From: Candidatus Bathyarchaeota archaeon
GTDB lineage: Archaea; Thermoproteota; Bathyarchaeia; EX4484-135
Assembly (NCBI GenBank): GCA_011040545.1
Contig: DQYM01000100.1
Location: 1-5,490 of the forward strand
Direction of reading: 5' to 3'
DNA: 5,490 bases
Under the pieces are notes generated by a model that searched no databases, had not been told where the DNA came from, and saw only the letters and a list, made by a program, of their open reading frames with translations. The translations under genes were made by a program, and so were the position numbers. Below, piece by piece: positions 1 to 4,710 of the stretch. How positions within the stretch are numbered: the first letter of the stretch is position 1; every line of letters begins with the position of its first letter.

Positions 1-987
1 TGCCGTAATGAGTGCCTGTACTGTGCCCTTAGGTGCCGTTCTGCTAGGCAGAAGGCAGCCTGGGAGCCCCTTAAGCTAGCAAGGGTAGCCATGAGGCTGT
101 GGCGTGAGGGGAGGATAGAGGGCGTCTTCCTGAGCTCCTCCATACCTAGCGATCCAGATAGCGTTGTTGAGCTTGAGCTTGAGGCCACTAGGGCACTAAG
201 GGATATGGGCTTTACTGGCTACGTGCACTTAAGGCTCATGCCTGGCACAAGCCGATACCTTGTTGAGGAAGCAGTTAGGCTTGCAGATAGGGTTGGCGTG
301 AACCTTGAGGCCCCAACTAGGGATATGTTTAATGAGCTATGCCCCGATAAGGGCTCCTTTAGGGAGGATGTGCTGAAGAGGCTCTCCTGGGCTAAGAGGG
401 CCATGGATGAAGCCCATAGGGAGGGAAAAGCTCAATACGGGGCCTGCAGGGCTGGCCTAGATACCCAGATGATAGTTGGTGCCCTTGAGGATAGCGATCT
501 AGAGTTCCTAGTGGCCATGGATTGGCTCTACAGGGAGCTTGGCCTAAGGAGGGTTTACCTAAGCCCCTTTAGGCCGATCAAGGGCACGCCACTTGAGGCC
601 AGGGAGGCCTGCAGCCTTAAGCGTGTCCTAAGGCTGTACCAGGCTTCCTTCCTGCTCAGGGACTATGGGATCAGGCTTGATGAGCTAGTAGATATACTGG
701 GCTCGGACGGCAGGCTGCCAGATGAGGACCCAAAGGCAGCCCTAGCTAGGGCGCAAGCGGGTAGGTTCCCCTTAGATCCAAATGTAGCTTCCTACTGGGA
801 GCTCCTAAGGGTGCCTGGCATAGGGCCTTCATCGGCTAAGCGCATCTTGGCCCTAAGGTCATCTGGCGTAGAGCTAAGGGACTTCTGGGACCTAGTGGCC
901 ATCCTGGGCCAGGAGGGGGCACGGAGGGCCATGCCGTACCTAGACCTAGGGGGGCCTAGCCTCAGCACTTATACGTCAGGCAAATAA
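1..987 (+). CDS. Radical SAM protein with C-terminal helix-hairpin-helix, putative DNA modification/repair type (5' partial)
   Basis: The reading frame is open from base 1, so the first ATG at 91 is internal and the true start lies left of the window. The visible 328 residues begin exactly at the radical SAM cluster motif CRNECLYC (CX3CX2C, residues 1, 5 and 8), which would bind a [4Fe-4S] cluster and S-adenosylmethionine. The segments EGVFLSSS (about 40-47), GYVHLRLMPG (about 73-82), the TQMIVGA block (about 155-161) and RRVYLSPF (about 183-190) fit the family annotated as 'putative DNA modification/repair radical SAM protein' (TIGR03916 type). LLRVPGIGPSSAKRILALR (about 268-286) is a textbook helix-hairpin-helix for binding the DNA backbone, as expected at the C-terminus of that family. 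Roughly 60-80 N-terminal residues are probably missing. The substrate is unknown for the family. In bacteria it is usually paired with a second putative repair protein; no such gene is seen downstream here. It may be co-transcribed with the next gene, 23 bases on. Confidence 0.85.
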   Translation, partial: CRNECLYCALRCRSARQKAAWEPLKLARVAMRLWREGRIEGVFLSSSIPSDPDSVVELELEATRALRDMGFTGYVHLRLMPGTSRYLVEEAVRLADRVGVNLEAPTRDMFNELCPDKGSFREDVLKRLSWAKRAMDEAHREGKAQYGACRAGLDTQMIVGALEDSDLEFLVAMDWLYRELGLRRVYLSPFRPIKGTPLEAREACSLKRVLRLYQASFLLRDYGIRLDELVDILGSDGRLPDEDPKAALARAQAGRFPLDPNVASYWELLRVPGIGPSSAKRILALRSSGVELRDFWDLVAILGQEGARRAMPYLDLGGPSLSTYTSGK

Positions 988-1010
988 GGGCCTTAGGGGC
1001 TGGTCGGGCG

Positions 1011-2846
1011 ATGGGCTTGCGTGCCCCATGGGCTATTGTGCTGCTCTCCCTCCTGGCTCTGGCCCCCCTAGCCCAGCTAGCCTTAAGCTCAGTGCCCCAC
1101 GGGGCTAGTACCTATGATAATGCTGCTGGTGCTGGCCAGCCCCTCGTGTGCCAGGCCCAGGAGATACCGCTGAAGCACGAGAACATAACGGCCATACTGG
1201 ATAGGAGGGCATACGTGAACTACAGCCTCCTCGTGCTTGAGGATAACCTAACTGTAGTAGCCAGTGGCAATGCCACGCTAAGCTCCTTCCTCTACGGCAT
1301 ACCCCTGGCGTGGGCTGAGGCTAAGAGGGTTAAGATAATGTTCTTCAGCTGTAATACGAGCAGCCTAGCATCTAGCATTGAGGTATCAGAGGAGCTTGAG
1401 ATGGGGGATCTAGACTTCGTAGGCTACTTGATCTCCCTTAACCCACCACTATCTCTATCAGAAGGGGATAGGGTAGGGCTCAACATAACCTTCGTGTTAA
1501 ATGGCACGCTATCTATATCCCAGAAGGCTGAGACAAAGGAGTACGAGCACGAGCTTGATGTACTGCTATACCCATGTACATCCTTCTTCCTATCTAATGC
1601 TACCGTTGAGGTTGAGCTACCACCTAGGGTCTCTGGCGTTAGAGTTGAGCCAAGCGACCTAGAGAGCGGGAGGGAGAAGAAGGACCAGGTTTGGTTTATA
1701 TTCCATAACTCAACGGATATAAGCGAGTTCACAGGCAAGTCCATGAGGGTCGTATTTGATAAGGGCGCTCCCCTCCCCCTCTTCTACTGCCGTGAGGTCG
1801 TGAGGGAGCTAAGGCTAGAGCCATTTGGCGTCCTAAGGGTGCTTGACACCTATGAGCTGAGGAGCGATATCAATGGTGAATTTGAGTTCGTAGATCTAAT
1901 CCTGCCACGTGATGTAAGTGCTGTTTCTGCCTTTGACCACATGGGCGAGCTTAAGACGAGGGTTGATGAGGTAGGCAAGGCCAAGAGGGTACGCATAACT
2001 TTCAGGAGCCCCATAAAGCCAGAGAACAATAGGATAACCCTAAAGCTGTACTACGAGCTACCATGGGGCTCCCTCGTCTCCTCAGAGGGCCTACTTAGCT
2101 ACCACTTCAGCTTTGATGTTAGCTATGGCCTTAACTGGCCAGTTGACTTCATCTTGCTAAAGGTATTCCTACCTGAGGGAGGTAGCTTCTCAAGCTCTGA
2201 GCCAGCTCCCGACCACGTTGGTAGGGAGCTATTCAGGGAGTACGTGGGCTTCTCCCTCTCATCCGTAATGCCCTTCGGTAGCCCAAGGATCTCAATATCT
2301 TTCTCCTACTCTGTGCTCTGGCCATCCCTATGGCCATCGCTATGGGCTTGCCTAGCTGGCCTAGTGGGCTGCTTGCTCATTAAGCTGCTGAAGGTCCCGC
2401 CCATCGCCCTCCCAGCCCTCCTAGTCCCAGTTGAGAAGGTAAGGGAGTTCGTGGAAGCCTACGAGCGTAGGATGAAGCTCAGGGGGCAGCTATCAGAGCT
2501 AAGGGAGGCCCTTAGGAAGAAGAAGATATCAAGGAGGAAGTATAAGGTTAGGTCAAGGGCCATAAACGAGGAGCTAAGCAGGCTTGATAAGAAGGTAGCC
2601 TCCCTCCGCTCTGAGCTGTTAAGTGCTGGTGGCATGGTAGCTGAGCTCCTCAGGAACATGGAGGTAGCCGAGAGCGAGCTAGCGAGCGTGGAGAGGGATA
2701 TGCGTACCCTTGAGGCCCGCTACAAGCGCAAGGAGATTAGCTCTGAGGCCTACAGGAAGCTGCTACGTGATTACAGGAGGCGTGAGGATAGGGCTAAGGT
2801 AGCCATAAGGGAGGCCCTGCTGAGGCTTAGGGAGATGATTTCCTAG
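1011..2846 (+). CDS. Ribophorin I (OST1)-like single-span membrane protein with cytosolic coiled coil
   Basis: The product is 611 residues. Residues 1-27 form a signal peptide (R4, then a Leu/Ala-rich core ending ALSS). Residues about 45-435 are an outer beta-rich region with nine N-X-S/T sequons (N58, 70, 79, 87, 115, 158, 164, 196, 233) and four cysteines (47, 114, 189, 260) that could form disulfides. Residues 436-460 are the only internal membrane span, and 473-611 are a Lys/Arg/Glu-rich coiled coil facing the cytosol. This order, the span position and the total length match eukaryotic ribophorin I (about 607 residues, span near 435-455, about 150-residue tail). Local agreement, judged from memory of the family, includes the block RELRLEPFGVLRV (265-277), where the second domain would start, and LLKVFLPEG (382-390), like the conserved 'KIILPEG' strand near its end. 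In eukaryotes ribophorin I is a non-catalytic oligosaccharyltransferase subunit. The homology is inferred without a search; the fallback is an uncharacterised archaeal secreted coiled-coil protein. ATG at 1011 is chosen because it gives the signal peptide; no strong ribosome site or TATA box precedes it. Confidence 0.62.
   Translation: MGLRAPWAIVLLSLLALAPLAQLALSSVPHGASTYDNAAGAGQPLVCQAQEIPLKHENITAILDRRAYVNYSLLVLEDNLTVVASGNATLSSFLYGIPLAWAEAKRVKIMFFSCNTSSLASSIEVSEELEMGDLDFVGYLISLNPPLSLSEGDRVGLNITFVLNGTLSISQKAETKEYEHELDVLLYPCTSFFLSNATVEVELPPRVSGVRVEPSDLESGREKKDQVWFIFHNSTDISEFTGKSMRVVFDKGAPLPLFYCREVVRELRLEPFGVLRVLDTYELRSDINGEFEFVDLILPRDVSAVSAFDHMGELKTRVDEVGKAKRVRITFRSPIKPENNRITLKLYYELPWGSLVSSEGLLSYHFSFDVSYGLNWPVDFILLKVFLPEGGSFSSSEPAPDHVGRELFREYVGFSLSSVMPFGSPRISISFSYSVLWPSLWPSLWACLAGLVGCLLIKLLKVPPIALPALLVPVEKVREFVEAYERRMKLRGQLSELREALRKKKISRRKYKVRSRAINEELSRLDKKVASLRSELLSAGGMVAELLRNMEVAESELASVERDMRTLEARYKRKEISSEAYRKLLRDYRRREDRAKVAIREALLRLREMIS
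2316..2345 (+). repeat. 12-bp tandem duplication coding a Trp-rich edge of the membrane span
   Basis: Two adjacent 12-base units, 2316-2327 (ctctggccatcc) and 2328-2339 (ctatggccatcg), differ at two positions, and a partial third unit (ctatgg) follows. They encode LWPS-LWPS-LW at residues 436-445, the outer edge of the membrane span of the ribophorin-like protein. The in-frame duplication places three tryptophans at the membrane interface. Confidence 0.75.
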
Positions 2847-2870
2847 CCCCCAGCATGGTGGCTGGCCATT

Positions 2871-2882
2871 ACCCTTAAGTGC
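2871..2882 (+). promoter_or_regulatory. Possible TATA box for the ferredoxin gene
   Basis: An A/T-rich core, cttaag at 2874-2879, lies in an otherwise GC-rich 68-base gap and is centred about 38 bases before the GTG start. An archaeal TATA box about 25 bases before the transcription start would put initiation near 2902. That leaves a leader just long enough to hold the ribosome site. The match to the archaeal TATA consensus is only moderate, so this is a candidate. Confidence 0.35.
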
Positions 2883-2903
2883 CCACCTAGCTGGTGGTGT
2901 AGG

Positions 2904-2911
2904 GGTGGTGG
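2904..2911 (+). promoter_or_regulatory. Ribosome binding site deciding the GTG start of the ferredoxin gene
   Basis: GGTGGTGG lies 3-7 bases before GTG at 2915 and can pair with the archaeal 16S rRNA 3' end. The in-frame stop TAG at 2900-2902, with no other start codon between it and 2915, makes this GTG the only possible start. The same GGTGGT element precedes the PLD-like gene on the other strand. Confidence 0.6.
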
Positions 2912-2914
2912 AAG

Positions 2915-3106
2915 GTGGCGAAGATAACGGTGGACCACGAGAAGTGCACTGGCTGTGGCACCTGCGTTGAAGTCTGCCCAGTTGGCGTATACGAGCTCCA
3001 GGGCGACCCACCGAAGAGCGTGCCAGTTAGGCCAGAGGAATGCCTGCTCTGTGAGGCCTGCGTTACCCAGTGCCCAGCTGAGGCTATCACCGTTGAGGAG
3101 GAGTAA
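2915..3106 (+). CDS. Small 2[4Fe-4S] ferredoxin
   Basis: This is a 63-residue soluble cytosolic electron carrier. It has two complete CX2CX2CX3CP cluster motifs: C11, C14, C17, C21-P22 and C43, C46, C49, C53-P54. Each would bind one [4Fe-4S] cluster, with the fourth cysteine of each motif completing the other cluster in the usual pseudo-twofold fold. A roughly 21-residue linker separates the motifs. There is no N-terminal zinc-binding His/Asp extension, so it resembles the short bacterial-type ferredoxins rather than the longer Sulfolobus zinc ferredoxins. The C-terminus is acidic (EEE). It starts with GTG. It has its own candidate promoter and a downstream hairpin, so it is probably transcribed alone. 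Its redox partner cannot be read from context; the upstream radical SAM enzyme needs an electron donor, but a link is only a guess. Confidence 0.93.
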   Translation: MAKITVDHEKCTGCGTCVEVCPVGVYELQGDPPKSVPVRPEECLLCEACVTQCPAEAITVEEE

Positions 3107-3137
3107 GCAGCTGTCCTAGCTGCGAAAGGGCCTTTTT
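3107..3137 (+). terminator. Hairpin and T-tract after the ferredoxin gene, in a convergent gap
   Basis: GCAGCT (3107-3112) and AGCTGC (3118-3123) form a perfect 6-bp stem with a 5-base loop, starting on the base after the ferredoxin stop codon. A T5 run follows at 3133-3137 after a 9-base spacer. The spacing is looser than a bacterial intrinsic terminator, but a T-rich run alone can end transcription in archaea. The gap is shared with the converging PLD-like gene, whose stop is at 3164-3166. Confidence 0.5.
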
Positions 3138-3163
3138 CAGCTTGTTTAGCTTGCCTGCTGGCT

Positions 3164-3877
3164 TCAGCCCTCAGTGGCCTGAGCCCATATCTTATTGAAG
3201 TACTCTAGGAAGGCCTCGGCTACCTCAGCTGATTTTATCAAGACGCTTGTCTCATTGTTCCACCATAGGGCGCTCTCGGTCCAGTTGTGGCTCCCAATTA
3301 GGACGTAGAGGCAATCTATTATGACGAGCTTGCAGTGCGTCCTGACACCGCTCTTATCAAATGTAACATTAGCGCCTATCCTGGCGAAGTAGTTGTAGGC
3401 CCTTACGTTATCGTGTACTGAGTCCTCAAGTATAACGTGTAGCTTAACCCCCCTTAGCGTGGCATTACCCATGGCCCATATAAGCTCGTTAACTGGGTCC
3501 TCTGGGTCCCTTGGGTCATACTTGAGGTAGAACATGATCACGTGTATGCTCTTGTTGGCTAGCTCAATTAGCTCCTTGGCAACTGGGAAGTAATCGGCAT
3601 TGTTTATCACCTGGATGTAGGCACTTGAGCTTATGAGCTCTTGGTAGGCCTCTAGCAGGTCCTGGTACTCGCTGGTGAGCTCCTCATAGTCCTCGGAGAG
3701 CTGGTCGTACTCGGCCTTTAGCTCCTCGTAGTCCTCTAGGAGGGCCTGGTGCTCTGCCTTAAGCTGCTCGTAGCTAGCCAGTAGGGCCTGGTGGGCCGTG
3801 TAGTAGTAAGCTGCTAGGGCACCTAGTATGACTATGGCCAGTAGGTAAGCTACATGTAGCTTGCTAGCCCTCGTCAT
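3164..3877 (-). CDS. Membrane-anchored extracellular phospholipase D-like (single HKD) protein with coiled-coil stalk
   Basis: The product is 237 residues. Residues about 9-26 form one N-terminal membrane span preceded by basic residues (R3, K6), consistent with the C-terminus facing outside. Residues 29-84 are eight uninterrupted heptads with Tyr/His at the first position and Leu at the fourth, a stalk or oligomerisation coil. Residues about 86-232 are a PLD-type catalytic domain with one complete motif, H181-x-K183-x4-D188, followed by G195-S196-x-N198. A single HKD is typical of Nuc/BfiI-type members, which dimerise to make one active site; the family includes nucleases and phosphodiesterases, and the substrate is not predictable. 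Five sequons (N108, 138, 170, 198, 208) fit an exposed glycoprotein; N198 is also the motif asparagine. ATG at 3877 is preceded by GGTGGT. The polyprenol kinase gene ends 40 bases upstream, and co-transcription is possible although a T6 run lies between. Confidence 0.82.
   Translation of the reverse strand: MTRASKLHVAYLLAIVILGALAAYYYTAHQALLASYEQLKAEHQALLEDYEELKAEYDQLSEDYEELTSEYQDLLEAYQELISSSAYIQVINNADYFPVAKELIELANKSIHVIMFYLKYDPRDPEDPVNELIWAMGNATLRGVKLHVILEDSVHDNVRAYNYFARIGANVTFDKSGVRTHCKLVIIDCLYVLIGSHNWTESALWWNNETSVLIKSAEVAEAFLEYFNKIWAQATEG
3626..3793 (-). repeat. Eight 21-bp units coding a tyrosine-leucine heptad coiled coil
   Basis: Residues 29-84 of the PLD-like protein divide exactly into eight heptads with consensus [Y/H]-[E/Q/D]-x-L-x-x-x, mostly acidic at the last position. 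Six units start with Tyr and two with His, and all eight have Leu at position four. The DNA is correspondingly an imperfect 21-base repeat. The pattern predicts a parallel coiled coil with aromatic residues at core position a and Leu at d. Confidence 0.85.
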
Positions 3878-3880
3878 GCT

Positions 3881-3886
3881 ACCACC
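3881..3886 (-). promoter_or_regulatory. Ribosome binding site for the PLD-like gene
   Basis: On the minus strand GGTGGT lies four bases (tagc minus its first base: agc plus one) upstream of the ATG at 3877, close to the archaeal Shine-Dalgarno consensus. It supports this ATG as the start and places the membrane span at the extreme N-terminus. Confidence 0.6.
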
Positions 3887-3894
3887 GCCCAGGT

Positions 3895-3900
3895 AAAAAA
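3895..3900 (-). terminator. T6 run downstream of the polyprenol kinase gene
   Basis: On the minus strand a run of six T follows the double stop TAATAA (3915-3920) of the kinase gene by 14 bases. T-runs without hairpins can terminate archaeal transcription, so part of the kinase transcript may end here. The run is too close to the next ATG (about 20 bases) to act as its TATA box. The A/T-rich TAATAAAG at 3913-3920 sits about 38 bases before that ATG and could serve instead. Confidence 0.35.
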
Positions 3901-3917
3901 GCAGCAGGGGGGCTTTA

Positions 3918-4652
3918 TTACGCTAGCATGGGCATGTAGGGCACTCCTAGTATGGTGAATAAGGCGAGCACTATGAAGGCAGCTATTGGGACGGTTATGT
4001 TATCATCTATTACCACGCTGCCCACCCTCTCCACGTGCTCTATGGCGCTTGAGATGGCAGCAGCTATGACTCCAGCTAGGTAGAAGGGGCCTAGGAAGAA
4101 GCCAATTGGGGCACATAGGAAGAACATGGCTATGTTGCCCGACCAGTGCTTAGTTCGCTTCCTGAATAGGAAGTTCCTTACTATGCCAGTTATCCCATCT
4201 CCAAAGGCCATGAAGAGCACGGGTACAGCACCAAGCCACCAGCCGAGGGATGGGTTGTAGAGCTGGGCTAGGAGCCAGCCAAGGGACATGAGGGCTGCCC
4301 AGACCAAGCAGAAGTCTACCTCGTACATGTTCTCTGGGTCCTGGAACCAGTACATGAGCTTGCCAGTGTGGTGTGGCCACCAGCAGAAGAAGGCCAGGAG
4401 GATGCCCATGAATAGGGGCATTATCGGCGTTTCAAATGGGTCCAGCACGGCTACTAAGATGGCCACCAAGCCACCAGCGAGCATGTGTATGGCCTTCCTA
4501 GCAAAGTAGATGCCGACCCTCTCGCCTCCATAGCGCTTCTTAGCTAGCTCGTACACGCCCTTGGATATGAACTGGACGACCACTATCACCCAGAGCAGTA
4601 GGGCCACGGCGTAGAGCACCTCTAGCCAGGATAGCTCTAGCTCTAGTGGCAA
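3918..4652 (-). CDS. Dolichol/polyprenol kinase family membrane protein
   Basis: The product is 244 residues with about seven or eight hydrophobic spans (near 10-28, 57-71, 75-92, 113-131, 137-150, 172-188, 190-203, 220-238). Family signatures appear in order: RKAIHMLAGG (52-61), FGDGITGIVR (150-159, with D152 as the likely nucleotide/metal-binding acid), KHWSGNIAMF (168-177) and the E205...DDNITVP (216-222) block. These match the dolichol kinase, phytol kinase and archaeal geranylgeraniol kinase superfamily, which phosphorylates long isoprenoid alcohols at the membrane, classically using CTP. Here it could make dolichyl phosphate for N-glycosylation or salvage geranylgeraniol for ether lipids; the sequence does not decide. 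The start is TTG at 4652. The ATG at 4659 is out of frame. A TATA box centred 25 bases upstream fits near-leaderless initiation at this TTG. The next internal candidate is GTG at residue 12. The gene ends with tandem TAA stops. Confidence 0.82.
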   Translation of the reverse strand: MPLELELSWLEVLYAVALLLWVIVVVQFISKGVYELAKKRYGGERVGIYFARKAIHMLAGGLVAILVAVLDPFETPIMPLFMGILLAFFCWWPHHTGKLMYWFQDPENMYEVDFCLVWAALMSLGWLLAQLYNPSLGWWLGAVPVLFMAFGDGITGIVRNFLFRKRTKHWSGNIAMFFLCAPIGFFLGPFYLAGVIAAAISSAIEHVERVGSVVIDDNITVPIAAFIVLALFTILGVPYMPMLA

Positions 4653-4673
4653 GCCCCATCCCCGCCGTGATTT

Positions 4674-4682
4674 CTATATTTG
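4674..4682 (-). promoter_or_regulatory. TATA box for the polyprenol kinase gene, placed for a leaderless mRNA
   Basis: On the minus strand, AAATATAGAAA-like sequence (core AATATA, centre about 4677) is preceded by AGGC, which could be part of a BRE. Its centre is about 25 bases from the TTG at 4652, the usual TATA-to-start-site distance. Transcription would therefore begin at or next to the start codon. Confidence 0.55.
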
Positions 4683-4684
4683 CC

Positions 4685-4708
4685 TAAAAAGAATTACGGC
4701 AAGTGCCG
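4685..4708 (-). terminator. Hairpin plus T-tract terminator of the UPF0282 gene
   Basis: Two bases after the UPF0282 stop codon, the minus strand reads CGGC-ACTT-GCCG (4708-4697; extendable to five pairs with a two-base loop). TAATTC and T5 follow at 4690-4686. This looks like a compact intrinsic terminator separating the UPF0282 gene from the kinase promoter. TTGCC in the hairpin (4702-4698) can alternatively pair with GGCAA at 4684-4680, around the T-tract. Confidence 0.5.
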
Positions 4709-4710
4709 AG

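Noticed and set aside
91..93. ATG as the start of the radical SAM gene
   Set aside because: The frame is open upstream to base 1 and encodes the CX3CX2C cluster motif there, so the ATG is internal.
1424..1744. 106-codon minus-strand reading frame inside the ribophorin-like gene
   Set aside because: It is antisense to a well-supported gene, serine-rich as expected for a shadow of this codon use, and shows no recognisable domain.
2763..3090. Two overlapping minus-strand frames across the ferredoxin gene and its promoter
   Set aside because: Low-complexity Pro/Ser/Thr-rich composition, opposite to a clear ferredoxin gene, no motif.
3626..3793. 21-bp periodic sequence considered as a CRISPR or satellite array
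   Set aside because: The period is a coding heptad without spacers or identical repeats, fully explained by the coiled coil.
3895..3900. A/T run considered as the TATA box of the PLD-like gene
   Set aside because: Its centre is only about 20 bases from the ATG, too close for a transcript that also includes the GGTGGT ribosome site.
4150..4509. Short frames on both strands inside the polyprenol kinase gene
   Set aside because: Both overlap conserved kinase motifs in the true frame and have no recognisable features.
4657..4659. ATG just upstream of the polyprenol kinase
   Set aside because: It is out of frame with the kinase; the in-frame start is TTG at 4652.
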